A stretch of DNA of 64,000 nucleotides from Mansonella perstans (Eukaryota; Nematoda; Chromadorea; Rhabditida; Onchocercidae). The stretch covers positions 186,001 to 250,000 of the forward strand of contig JBAMDO010000033.1 of assembly GCA_037074765.1 (NCBI GenBank), written 5' to 3'. The translations under genes were made by a program, and so were the position numbers. Below, one piece after another: positions 24,401-36,672 of this stretch. Numbering within the stretch: the stretch's first letter is position 1; every line of letters starts with the position of its first letter. The notes beneath the pieces are model-generated. The model was not told where the DNA came from and made no database searches. It saw only the letters and a program-made list of their open reading frames with translations.

Positions 24401-27400
24401 TTTCTAGAATTATTACTCAAGCGTTGAAGCTGCAGAGATGATGATTTTATCATCCGCGGAAACTTCTTGAATAAGGCGATACAAGTCAGCGTAAAACTTG
24501 CCCTTATCTTCAGGATCAGCTTGCAGAATGTTAGCATACACAATGAAGGGAATATCTTGTTCTAAAGTAGAAACCGCAAAAAAAAAAACGATCGGAATGT
24601 CCAGTTGGTAAACTGTCATGTTTGGATAAGATGAATTTGTTCATCATAAAGCCAACTCCTGAGAAATGTCGTTCACTTTTGACTTGCCGGACCAACAGAG
24701 TGTGTAACTAGTACCAAGCTCTTAGGATATCACTTTTCGTAAAAATGAACTTCGCTGAGACATCCTTTTCTTTGTATGGCTGAGATTTATTCCCTCCGTC
24801 TTCGTTTAACCACAACAGAAGATACCCGTTGACCGCAGCTGGCTAAAGAATGAAAAGTAAAAATGAACTTTAGTTGCTTCTAGCGGGAAAACTCCGGACG
24901 TCATAATGCAAATTTCTGGCATCAATTTTCAAATTAAAATACTTGTGAGATAAATGATTTAATAAATCTTTGAATGTCGGCATAATGCGTACTATCGGCA
25001 CAGTGAAAGGAATGTGTCGCTTATATCTAAGCCAATTTATGTCGGAAACACGTATACGATATCGAATGAGTTAAAACAGTCATCCTCTGTTTAGAATTTC
25101 TAAGCAAACCCATTTCTCTTCATTATAAAAAGTTGCATCTATCCAAGACATCTTCATTATCATCATTATCTTTATTATCATTATTATCACCATCACTGAA
25201 ACGTGGCTCGATTTTTATTCACGCTGTCGGGGCCATTTCCCAGTTTTTCTTATCATCATTGTTCTTATATTAAATGCGCTTACCATATCACTGTATATTG
25301 GATTCTGCATTTGCGCATAAATTTCTTAAAAGGACTAGGGCCAAAACAGGCATTCCAATTGCAAATTCTTCCATTGAAAGTCGAGGTCCGTGTTTTCACA
25401 TACAACTCACTACGAGACTTCGTCTGCGAAAGAAACAACAAGTAACGTTTTCTAGGTGCCTCTCCAAACGGTGCAAGTAATTTTCGTTTAATAAAGCTGC
25501 TTGATCATCTAGCATGTTGTCGAAGAAGAGACTAATTCGAGCAACCCAAATCGTGACCAGCCTGTATGACGAATTAGGACTGAGATCTCCAGTACATCTT
25601 ATTACCTGCCACTCTGCCCCTTGTCTGTCACTACATAATATTTTGAGCATAGGTAAATCTGCAGTGAATTTTTTAAAGTAAAATACGGCGTATGCAGAAC
25701 TGAGCCAAGTTTTTGCTTCTGAAAATCATCTGCGAGAGTCTATCGAGCTTAGATAGTGACAGCGAGTTCGTCAGGCAGTCGATTTTAGATTATCTTTCTC
25801 CTACATGAATGGTCTTACAAGGCCTAAGCGAGCTCCATCTGCCTGAGTTTGAAATAAGAGTTTTACTTCTCTTAGGATGGTTGCGCGAAGATTAACGAGT
25901 CCATTCTATCCGTGGACCTTTGCTGAGAGGTATCTGGCATGACAGATCTTGCTGGTGGCACATGCCACCGTATACACAAAGTTTATTCGAGGATAATTCA
26001 ATTAATTAAAATTTCCAGATTTCTAATTTTCCTTCACTTCATCTCTTCATTTCATTTCTAAAATTGAGTTAAAATTAATAAATTCAATGATTTGTTGCAT
26101 TTTAGGATGGTGTCAAAAGAAATGAAACCGTGACTTACGATTTCGTGAATCAGAGTTATGCATCAATGATTGCGGAAGATTGGATTGGTGCATTTAATTG
26201 GCCAAACTGCAAAGGTTACGAACCTCTTCCAACTGATCATTACTCTAAGTAATTCAATTAAAATGATTGTTATAGTGCAAAATTCAATAAACTTTGGATG
26301 AAATCAGAAATCATTTGCATTGTTGTATTTTTTAATTTTATAAATTTTTATATATCTACTGTTACTGATATAAAGAATAATACTAGATAGAATAGAGAAT
26401 GAATGATTTGAATGATTAATTGCGATATATAATACATATTATTTTGAGAGCAAATGAGTTATGATTACTTTGATAATTTCTATTCCTTATCTCTGGTTTG
26501 ATGAATTTGACGCAGTTTTAGTTGTAAAGAAGAATATAGTCTGCCATGTTGTCAACAATCAAATTTGATATTAATTAACTAAGTGGAACTCCCAAGGATC
26601 AAATGAGTGCTTGATTGGAAACGAAGAAATAGAAATAGAATGGGTTTTATCAGATAAATGATAATTTAAAATATAATTTGCTTATATGAAGTGCTATGGT
26701 GCTACAATCCACTGTTCCGCCTACGGCCAGCAGAATACGAATTCTGGAAGGGCAAGAATTCGACGCACATTTTTATACGGGAGAATGCCAGGAACCTTAT
26801 CATAAAGTGATGAATTTTGTGGGCAAATTCTTGAACGAATATAAAGGAATATCAAAATTTGTTATGGTATGGTTATCACTGCTGACACAAGATTCAGCCG
26901 ATGGCTTGCATCGCGCTGATAAGGTCCATTCTTTATCATCTTGCCAATTATATTGTAGGAAGTTATGATGATGGATATGAAATAAATTGAGAAATTCCTG
27001 CCAATTAAATCCACTTCTAGTCACTTATTATTTTCAGTACCTTGCTAACTTTTTTCGTGACCATGTTAATAATTTAAAAAACTCATTTATATTTTTAATG
27101 AGTGACCACGGATTAGCATATGGTTCTATTCGAGCAACTCCTACGCGTCAGATGGAAGAAAATAATCCATTGCTTATCGTAAGATTTTAATGCTTATAAG
27201 TAAAAGCTGAATGAAATTGAATGATGAAGGATATTGAGAGTTCAAAATTTTGTTTTTTCATATGATTTATAATTCATTAATGATTGGAGCATTTTTTCTG
27301 AAATTTCCATAGATTTATAAAATTGGTACTTTTGTTACTTTTGCTAAAGTTAACATCTCATCAAATTTATTACGATTTTATTTTTTTCTTTTACTTCAGG

Positions 27401-28843
27401 TAGCATTACCAAAATATTTACGTTCAAACGAGCAACTTATTTTAAATTTAAAACGGAATTCGCAAAGGCATACTTCTCAGTATGACATTTACGCAACATT
27501 ATATGATATAGCACGATACGCAAGGAAAGATAATTTTCGGAAATGGGATGAACATGATTTCAGGTTTTGCCTCCAGTTTCTTGTCGTATATTTTGATTTC
27601 ATTGATTCACAAAGAAAATTTTTCAAAATTTCGAAAAATTTCAAATTTGAAAATGTTTTTTCACACAAATTTCCAAAGTATTTGTTTCAATTACAGCAGT
27701 GAATTCGGTAAGCAAAGAGGTGGAATTCGTGCTAAGAGTATTTTGAGACCTATTTTATATGACAGGTGAAATAATCTGCAATTATTTTCATAAGAAACTT
27801 TATGTTGATTTTGAAAAAACAAAAAAGAATAAAATATGTACAATTACTTGAGAACCGGCAATTAATTTGTAATTATAACTTCTTTCATTTTGAAAAAATT
27901 AAAATGTCTTAATTGCGAAATTGATTTTTTCAAGTTATCTAATTTCACTGCGATAATTTGAAGATATGAGTTATTTACATATAATTTACAGAACATGTGG
28001 AGAAATGGAAATTCCAGAAGAATACTGTATTTGTGAGCAAAAATGGCATAAGATTGATGTTCATAGTGACGAAGCTGTAAGAGCTGGATATACAATAATT
28101 TATCGTATTGATTATTTTTTGGAAGAGAGAAATTTATCCCTGATCTGCAATTGGCTCGATTTCGTTGCAGTAATAGTTTAAATTTGAACTAATATTAAGT
28201 AAACAAAATTATCACTTAAAAGAAAGCTTATGAATCTCTGAAATATCTGGAAATAAAAGTAAAAACGATAGCATAGTAATATAGACAAAATGTATGAAGT
28301 AAACTTTTAATTAATCATTTTGAAATGAAAGTTTTTGCTTCTTTGTGCTTCTTTTCATCTCAATTGAATATTTTCAGGTGGTTTCGGCAGAACGCCTTGA
28401 AATGCGACCGGTGTTAAAAATAGTTGCAAGTGCTTACCCGAGTAATGGGAAATACGAAGCACAAATGTTAATTGAAGAAGATAAATTTACGCTAATCACA
28501 AAGGTGACATTTCTTTATGTCATTACTATACTTTGGCTTTTTATTCTATTAGTGTTTTTTATATTTAATTATTGTATTTATTATTTTATTAATCCATTAT
28601 AGTTCATTACTCATTTAATAGTATTTAAGGATATTATATTTTATTAATTTATAAAAGCTACTTGCAAGTGGAAATGATGCACTATGCTAGTAGTAAAAAA
28701 GTTTTTTAGCCTACTAAATAATTTGCAATTTTATTTAGATAACTCGAGTGGATGAGTACGGTAATCAAGGCTACTGTGTACCTGATGAAGACGTTCAACA
28801 TTTGTGTTATTGTAAGGATCAATTAACAGCAGATGCGAAATAA
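21477..28843 (+). CDS. DUF229 family protein, copy C (complete, altered active-site motif)
   Basis: Complete 14-exon gene of 646 codons. Exons: 21477-21636, 21913-22072, 22403-22571, 23075-23197, 23428-23518, 23933-24006, 26106-26248, 26692-26923, 27038-27178, 27400-27563, 27697-27765, 27992-28175, 28378-28503, 28739-28843; all phases agree and no stops are seen. The N-terminal signal anchor is identical in layout to copy B. Exon 2 is three codons shorter than in B. Where B has FDSTS at the presumed nucleophile site, C reads LHSTS (His188 instead of Asp), and MGDHG becomes MSDHG. These changes could reduce or remove hydrolase activity, while the open frame and conserved splice sites argue that the gene is still translated. 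Intron 6 holds LINE endonuclease debris and the shared repeat. It ends convergent to nicalin, 940 bases apart. Confidence 0.86.
24344..24870 (-). mobile_element. Degenerate LINE endonuclease fragment in intron 6 of copy C
   Basis: Minus-strand translation shows the endonuclease domain of a non-LTR retrotransposon. A block around SERHFSGVGFMMNKFILSK (about 24690-24630) is followed by FIVYANILQADPEDKGKFYA and DLYRLIQEVSADDKIII (about 24540-24430). Frame changes and stops are present. The orientation is the same as the reverse-transcriptase relic in copy A, as expected if both derive from one ancestral insertion that has decayed differently. Confidence 0.72.
24880..25975. repeat. Shared intron-6 repeat, copy C version
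   Basis: Counterpart of 13390-14600 in copy B, with the same order of segments and small insertions or deletions. The minus-strand open frame of B is interrupted here (25396-25650 is what remains). It ends shortly before exon 7 at 26106. Confidence 0.6.
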
Positions 28844-29783
28844 TGATAACAGTTATTGTGTTCTCTTGTTTGATTTTAGACAGATTTTTTTAAAAATCCC
28901 CATTTCTTCCTTTCAATTGACTTTATTTACTCTCCTACCATGACAATTTATATGCAGAGCACAATGTTATTATTGTAATGCTAAAAACAAGAAGGTAAAA
29001 TGTTAAGTAATCCAGAAAGATACAACGTATAACATTGAAATATGTTGTATAAGATAAAACATTAATCAGCTTTGTAACGTTCTTTTTTAATGATTCATAA
29101 CTTTATTCAATTTAAGGGAAAAATTTATCAAACATTGATACCCTAATTATTGTTCGTATTCGTATTCAGTTATAACTTTGCAAATCGACCAATAATATAA
29201 ATTTAACAGATAGATGGAGCAGTTTTCAAATAATATTTCAACTATTATCCAATTATCAATTGACTTGTAGAAGATTAGCAACTCCTATAGTGACGATTCA
29301 TTTATGACATGTCAGAGTTTAAAAAATGAATTTAAAAATTTGAAAAATTTAATGAATGGTTAGTAAATACATTGGCAGAAGAACACTTACATACGATATT
29401 GTTTGGATAGATGCACATCTACGACTAAAGATCTGCGAAATTTCCAACTTATATGTCGATTCCTCTGGACAATCGCGAAAATTCACCCCAATACTCATTT
29501 TTAAGTTGGAAATTCAATGCTTTCTGGTAACATATGACAATAAAGAAAAGCTTTTATTTTTAATAGTACTTTATCAATAATAATCTAAAACAGCTAATAA
29601 AATAACAGAAAGTAACCGGTAAACATTAGTCTGTAATTAATATACAATACCATGATCGAAAACAACACCGGTATTCACTAAAGACGTAATGATTATTCGC
29701 ATACTTCTCAAAATCAACAGATAAAGACATATTTGACTGTTATTATTGGGACAATCCAGTGCTGAGCAAAAAAGATCAATAAA
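28844..29783. other. Convergent intergenic region between DUF229 copy C and nicalin
   Basis: A+T-rich, with no coding region or recognisable element. The open frame at 29356-29580 has no splice or family support. It must contain the 3' ends of both convergent genes. Confidence 0.6.
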
Positions 29784-32700
29784 TCATAATTTTTTCAATT
29801 TAACAAGCAATGCTTCAACCGACGTTTGCAATACTGGCGCAACAAAATATAACGCTGATAAATAAACCGCTATAACAGCAGCTAACAAAAGTTCAAAGAT
29901 AGCCGGCTTCGTTCGATGTGCCGTTAAGCGATCTTCAAGTATACCATAAAGCGATAATTCTACTATGGAAACCGGCTCCACGGCAGTTTGTCCGGAAGTG
30001 TACCTGAAATCGATATGACTGCCTAAATTAAAATCATCTATACCATATATAGAATGAAACCAATATATTTTACAAGGATATAATCGAGTAATTCCAATTA
30101 AACTCAAAAAATTTAACCTTAATCCGAAGATAGAACGGTGGAAACAACATGATATATTTTTGGCCGTAATACCGAATATAAGAACAAGCCCATGTACCAT
30201 TAATTCATCGAATGCATAGATTTTTCGACTGATGACATAACATACCTGATTACAGTATCCCTGAGATTAGCTATAAGCCAATCGTTATTAGCAGCTAAGG
30301 AACGAGGTTTGCTCCCAAATTGCTGCAGCCAGTTTGATAATCGTTTTCTATTAACAGCTCCCGATGCCAAAGCTGAACAAGTTGAAAAATTTTCTCCATG
30401 CACACATTTTGCATTTGGCAAATTTAACACATAAAGCAAAAGAGCTTCACCGATAGTTCGTACGTTTGCCTGAAAAAAATCTGTCAATTTAAATGATTTA
30501 ATATGCAAAAAAAAGTAAACCGAAAGATATTGTCACATAAGTATCTTAACGATTCGAACCACCGATGACATAAGGTGAACAAAAATTCGTGTTTCCCACT
30601 AGATCTATACATCTATATATGTACTTCTCGCATAAACCAGCATTATTACATAATCACCGTAATGAACAGATATTATTCCGAAAAAATACGATTTCATGAT
30701 TTCTAGGAAAATAATATAATTTAAACAAACTGAACAAATCGACAAATGAGTCTAAAAATTCCATACTTCCAAAACTTCCATCTCGATCTGTGATAGTGTA
30801 TCCAGAAACGAATTTCGACCAGAATCAGTATGCGATTTGAAATGAGAAAGCGTAAGAGCTGGTAAACGCTGAATTGAAAATCTGGAAATTATAACAGCAT
30901 GATCCGCAGAAAAATTAAATTCTCCGAAACAGAAATTTCGACTTATTTCTGGTAAAACAAAAGAATTATGCATGTTGTTTCTTCAAGTCTAACATGTATA
31001 TAAAAAAGGTGCATATAAAAGCTTCTGACTCATTTATTGGGAGGTTCTTTTCAAACCCATAGTAATTCAATAAGCACTTAAGAAGCATTCTTTAAATAAA
31101 TGGTTGAAAACTCAGCATATGAAATTTTATGAATGAAATCAGTAGCATTTAGTTTTTTTCAGAAAATGAAACTAATCATTGCTTCTTTACACGAGAATTT
31201 TTCATCCACTTCGAAAATTTTATGAGTTTCCAGTATTTGTAGATAGAACATAGAAAATTGTACTTTTCATGTTCCCATGCAAGCATATCAGCATTCAGAT
31301 TGATCTTCTTCGACACAATTTCTATAGTTCGGTTAGGAGGTGCAGCATTTTTCAGCAGCGAAAAAAATTGCCCAACAGGAGATGTTTCAGCAGGCATCTT
31401 TGATACATGCGCTATAAGACTGGCATCTTTGCCCAAGGAATCAAGACATACGACAAGTTCAACGTTCGCTTCTGCAAATAGCTTCAAAATGAACGATTAG
31501 ACCGGACATAATTCAATCTCCAAAACTCCGCAAATCTAGTTTTCCATTCGTAATAAATCGCTGCCATCTGATTTATTCCAAAAAAGTAGAGTCCTAATTT
31601 GTCAAATAATTACCAGTCTGCTTATTAATATGTTCTTCCAGCCACTGGCGACTACCTTGATAATTGAACTTTCCACCAGCAGTTAGCAAAAATATCATAT
31701 TATATTTAGGTTTCATTGTGTTCTGGAAGAGAGATAAAAAAACTGCGGTTCTGAAAACGAGAAGTAAAAAGAGATTCAATCTTTAAATGAACTCTTACCC
31801 GAAAAAGTAAGAGAAAACATTCGATGCTTTGCAATAACAAATGAAGCAGAAAAAGAAACTATAAAAAAAGAAGAAAGCGTCCCTTTTTGCAAAGCGTTGA
31901 AATCGTGTTACTAAAACTCAAACATATGCCAACAAATAACAAAAAAGAATTACACGTGAACTAAAAAAAATGAACGCAAGCAATCTACCCGAGAATAGAA
32001 TCGTGTTACCAAAATCTAACACGATTTCAGTTCTACGGGTTGATCGAAAACGATGGTAGATTACTGAAAAAAGGGCGACAGAAAGATGGTCACAAGTCTA
32101 CACTGTTGGTAACCAACGCTTAACAAATGATATATATTAGCAAAACATAAACTTACAGAACTATAAAAGCGGGAAAAAATGGCTAGCAATTCGAGCAGTG
32201 CCGCTACGCCGCTTCCGTTGGCATCTGCACCAATTGCCAATCCTGGCACTGCTGAATGGCTATCATAGTGCGCTACGACAAAAATTAATGGCGAATTTCG
32301 ATCTGTTGACCAAAGGTGTCCCTTGAAAATATAGTTTTATTTCCATTTTACCTAATTCGATAGAAGGATGATCATAAGTCCACATTTGCAACACTGAATT
32401 ATATTCCTTGCTTTTCAATTCTACCAAAATGAAATAATATTTCTTATATGGAAGAAAATCTAAATTTTGTTAGACGTGAAATAGTTGCAAAGTTGAAAAA
32501 AAAATTCTATATAACGCATAAAGTTAGAACAATGTTATTGTGATTCCGAAAATTGGACGAAAATTATAACAATGACGATAAAGCTCGAGATCCATACAGA
32601 CAGTGTAATGAAGGAAACTAAACTAGAAATAATCGCTGACAAAAGCTATAACCCTTTAAATACAGAGATCATAGTAGATAAACACTGGAACTTTCTGGGT

Positions 32701-34243
32701 CACAAATTTGATCATGATGACTGATCTTCGATCATGATTATTCAAGTACTTGAAAGTCTAACAAATATAATATAGGTAAAAAAAACAAATGTAAGTGAAA
32801 AATTTACTATAACATTAGCTGATTTTGGTACCACAATATTATTGGAGACTGATGCTGATGATGAAAACTGGAAGATATTTGCACTTATTGCATTCAGCAG
32901 TTGTTGGGCGGCAGTTGGAGACCTCAAAATTCTTGTTCAGTAAATAAAACAGTAACTCCATGCCTTACTGAATGTAAAAACAAATATATCCTCTCATCAA
33001 CCAAAAAAACGTAGTATTTCCCAAAAACCTCTATTTAAAAAAAGATCACAATATTTTTCAAAAGTTTTTTTAAACTTTGTCAAAATTCATGCATAATTTG
33101 GCTAAATAAAATGGAAAAATTAAATAAAAGTATTTTAAAGAAAACAGTGACAAGAAACCTTTTTGAGAATGCCGTTACTTCAGCGACGAGAGCTTGCAAT
33201 TCTTGTTGCTGCTGTACCACATATATTGCTACATCAGTATTTAAATATAGAAGACTTTTTTCTAACGAAGCCAACTTCTGCAATTAATAGTAACATTAGT
33301 TTTTCAAATTCAGAGTCGAAGAATGGTGCAATACAGTGACCTATGTGAATAAAAATTCTTGAGGTGTTAAAACCAAGTTAGGATAGAACGAGAGTGGAAT
33401 TACAACTATGTTAACTATTATTTTAAAAAAAATGCAATAATAAATGTAAAAAATCCAACTACTTTTATGAATGGGAATTGAATACTGTTGCATTAAGATA
33501 TAATTATTTAACAAGATAATCAATGGCGCCTTTATTATCATTCACTCCTCCACTAGCATTACAGAGTATTAGAATTTAAAATCGGATAAATGAAATGATT
33601 CTCTAGTGCACAACGAAAACTACCAGAAAAATTCACCGTCTTTGTTAAAGGTGTTAACATATCAAAGTTGGCTGGTAACACAATGAGGACAGCACCAAAG
33701 GCTTGGCTAAATAAAGCTTGCAAATCGCGACCTAATAAGTCACGCCAATTTACAACCAAGCAACGCCTAAGAACATTACTATCCAGTGATACGGCTTCAT
33801 ATGTTACTGCAAAATTAATCATAGTTAAAAGTTAAAAATACGAAAACAAAGAATCAAATAATGCCTAAATTATAACTCGATCAGAATAAAATAATTATTT
33901 TTTTGTCATATATAAAATCTAAAAATGATGTGAAAGTAATAAATTGACTCATCCCTTTCAAGTTTAGATTTTCCAGTGGATATTATTTCAACTTAATTAC
34001 TCAAAAGTCAATGATATATCATTTCTTTGAAAAATAATAATTCTCAAGCGTTCTTTCACCTTGCCATGAACGACTACCATGAGGAGTACCAACAATATCA
34101 TATTGCTGCAAACGATACGCTTTGAATTCCAACTCAACAGTATCACCCAAATGTAAGCTACTAGCCATACACCATGTTAGCAACATCGATACATAAACAA
34201 ATACCATAGGGCTTCTTAGCTCGTCCAAAAATTCGTCCAGCAT
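29784..34243 (-). CDS. NCLN: Nicalin (BOS complex / ER membrane-protein biogenesis)
   Basis: Ten-exon gene, 542 codons, close to the 563 residues of human nicalin; the C. elegans counterpart is nra-2. Exons in coding order: 34243-34060, 33806-33637, 33277-33159, 32922-32808, 32321-32157, 31722-31614, 31471-31264, 30881-30767, 30469-30246, 30003-29784; phases agree throughout. Seen: an N-terminal hydrophobic anchor (about 12-27), YRLQQYDIVGTPHGSR, the aminopeptidase-like core with FVVAHYD (about 210-216) and GADANGSG (227-234), TAGGKFNYQG, DMLAWEHEKF, RLPALTLSHFKSH, and a C-terminal membrane segment after KPAIFELL (about 504-525). Family knowledge: nicalin is an ER-resident M28-like protein that pairs with NOMO and TMEM147, is thought to be non-catalytic, and affects assembly of membrane receptors such as acetylcholine receptors. 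The acceptor of exon 4 (TTTTGAG) is unusual but keeps frame. The gene is divergent from COX5B, 1.1 kb away. Confidence 0.95.
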
Positions 34244-35382
34244 TTTCTCCTAGAAAAATTCCTCAAGTTTTTACTTTTCAATACTTGCGTAGAGCAAAGT
34301 TTCCTAATTACGACGAACAACCACGCGTAATCAAGCGCAACTTTCTCAGTGATATTGAAAATTGCTTCTATTACTTAAGAATTCTCCAAACTAATTATTA
34401 ATTACATATATATATATATATCCAGTATATTCTTTCTTAAAAGCTTACCTTTACTTATCGTAAAAGTTTATCTTTACTCATCATCACACGTTAATTCCTT
34501 TCATCCGCTGTAACACGTACGTAAAACGTAAACCCAAACATACTAACCCTAAGATAGAGCAAAGATGAATGCGTGAAAAAATGTGGGCCGCAAAATACTC
34601 ACGCGGCCATAAATCTAAACACCCAATATCATTTTATCAGTCGTTGTTGTTGCTAGCTAGCTGGATATGTAGACGAAATAGTGTGTAAAATGCAGAGGGA
34701 AGTGGGTTAAAGTAATGTAATAGAGTATTAAAGAATTTAGAATTAGACGAGAAGTGTGTGAAATATACAATTTTATTCTATTTTTTTTGCTAAGCTAAGT
34801 TTTAATCTCGAAATATCTCACACAATAAGTGTCTAAGTTAAGCAAGCTAATTATGATATGATTGTTAAATTGCTTGCTAGGCTTAATTAATTTTTAGCGT
34901 ACTACGACTAATTATAAATCACGTGAACGTACCAAATTTTACAATTTAGTCACTTTATTTTAAGTTTACCATTTCATAAGTCTTATCTTCATTATTTGTT
35001 TAATTAATTTAATTTTCATCAATTATTTTTTCATCAATTATTTGTTTAATTAATTTAATTTTCAGCAAATTTTTGTTGTATTTAAATCATTGTATTTCAA
35101 CGAAATCTTTATGCCTATTTTTATCTAGCGTATTACTTATCAGTAATGATAAGCAATGAAAAAAATGATAATTTATAATAGATTAGCCAAAAATTTATCA
35201 GGAACAAAAATTTCTCCGAAAATTTGATTTTCATTTTATTGTTGTTTTCATCATAATTTATCATGATTTTATCGAAATTTTCATCATAGCATGCTAGAGA
35301 TTTTTTCTGCTTTTTCATGTTTTTCTTTTACTATTTTCAATATTGCAGTTTTTTTTTTCATTCCATTGCATCGAAAAAAAAT
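34244..35382. promoter_or_regulatory. Divergent intergenic region, nicalin / COX5B
   Basis: 1.1 kb between the two start codons, so it should contain both promoters. Seen are a short (TA)n tract near 34408 and a directly repeated block near 34985-35065 (tttgtttaattaatttaatt twice). An acceptor-like TATTGCAG at 35341-35348 lies 35 bases before the COX5B ATG and could take a spliced leader. No other elements are recognised. Confidence 0.5.
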
Positions 35383-36672
35383 ATGGCTCAACTTTGCGCG
35401 CATAAACTTTTCACTGGTTTGACGCGTAATACAAGAGCATTACATGCAATAACGATGTGTATGAGACGCGGCTACGCAAAATCTGCTTCACCTGAAGACT
35501 ATGGCTACTGTAAGTTTCTCCTATATAAATCTACTCATCTTTTTGCAAAAGATTTATTATACTTTTTAAATGAATCTTTTTCCATTTATTTGAATTCTTT
35601 ATTCTTTAACTTTTTTAGGGAAATTTTAATACAAAAATGTTATCTGAAACGCTTAGTTCATATTGTAGTATACAGTTTATTGAGAATTTATTTTAATTAC
35701 TGAATTGAACCAAATTTAATACGGATGATAATATAAATGAGTCAGTATCAAATTTCGAAATTAGTCACGTAATGTTGACTATTAGTAGGATTTTGCTATG
35801 AAACAGTAGAAAGAGTTTTGCCAATAAATGCGAATTTGTTATTAATACTATCAGTATTTTTTATTTACTGAAATATGCGAATTGGGGAATTCCTGAGATT
35901 TTAAGAAAATTTTTTGACTCATACAAATCAAAGTTAGTAGGTTTGACTTAGTTTAAATTGTTTATAGATACGGATCCTTTGGAAGGACATGAGGAATCAA
36001 TGAAAAGACGACAACTTATTGCAACGCTTGCTGGTGATGATGTAAGCTTTCAGTTCAGTTGTTAACTTTAAACTAGAATCGTGTGTTCCGAACAATTTGA
36101 GTCTTTTTTTCAGAAAGACGGATAGGATTAGAGATTTTATTGATATAAACTCTCTGCTTTTTCTGTAAATCTTTTCAGTTTGCTAAAGTTTTCAGTTGAC
36201 TTATATTCTCTGTTGAAACAAACTACTTATTTTAGCGTTATGAGTCAAAAATTTACTATAAAGTGGAAAATTCGTCGCCGACCAATCCGAATCTGATCCC
36301 TTCGGATTTCGATTATCGAGTTGTAGCTTGCTTCTGTTAGTTTATGCTTAAAATTAAAATAGATTTGCCATCTCAATTTCAGTCAATGGAACAGTTTTGC
36401 TGTGTAGTTCACTTTAGCTGATAAACGAATAATATATGCTTCGGAAACAAGTTTCATAACCAAAAATAACTTTAAATTTTTTCTTGATAGTCTACATTAC
36501 AAATGAAAAAAATCTTTTTTAAAGATAATTTGTAAGTCAACGTTTTATTGCAGGTGAGCCGGACACTGCATTTCCAGTACTCTTTGTTTTACATGAAGGA
36601 GAACCGCAGCGTTGCCGTAGTTGCGGCCATTGGTATAAGCTTATTGATCAGGAAGGCGCTGATCATGTCTGA
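35383..36672 (+). CDS. cox-5B: Cytochrome c oxidase subunit 5B, mitochondrial
   Basis: Four exons (35383-35509, 35968-36041, 36236-36335, 36554-36672) give 139 residues. This is a nuclear-encoded structural subunit of respiratory complex IV on the matrix side of the inner mitochondrial membrane. The first ~35 residues are rich in Arg, Thr and Ala with almost no acids, as in a mitochondrial presequence. The mature part has a charged helix (EGHEESMKRRQLIATLAG), NPNLIPS, and then the zinc site. The ligands expected from the family are Cys99 and Cys101 in ACFC, and Cys121 and Cys124 in GEPQRCRSCGHWYKL. The exon 3 to 4 junction splits the Cys101 codon, and the acceptor TTGCAG at 36553 restores the family motif exactly. 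The gene is convergent with the TLC-domain gene downstream. Confidence 0.95.

Noticed and set aside
30540..30570. GGTTCGAATC-like T-loop on the minus strand
   Set aside because: The flanking bases do not form a T stem and no anticodon or acceptor arm could be found; no tRNA is supported here.
31258..31500. Plus-strand 80-codon open frame
   Set aside because: Antisense of nicalin exon 7.
36383..36553. Possible extra COX5B exon after an acceptor at 36382
   Set aside because: Both frames there stop soon or break the family motif; joining 36335 directly to 36554 restores the zinc-site cysteine codon.
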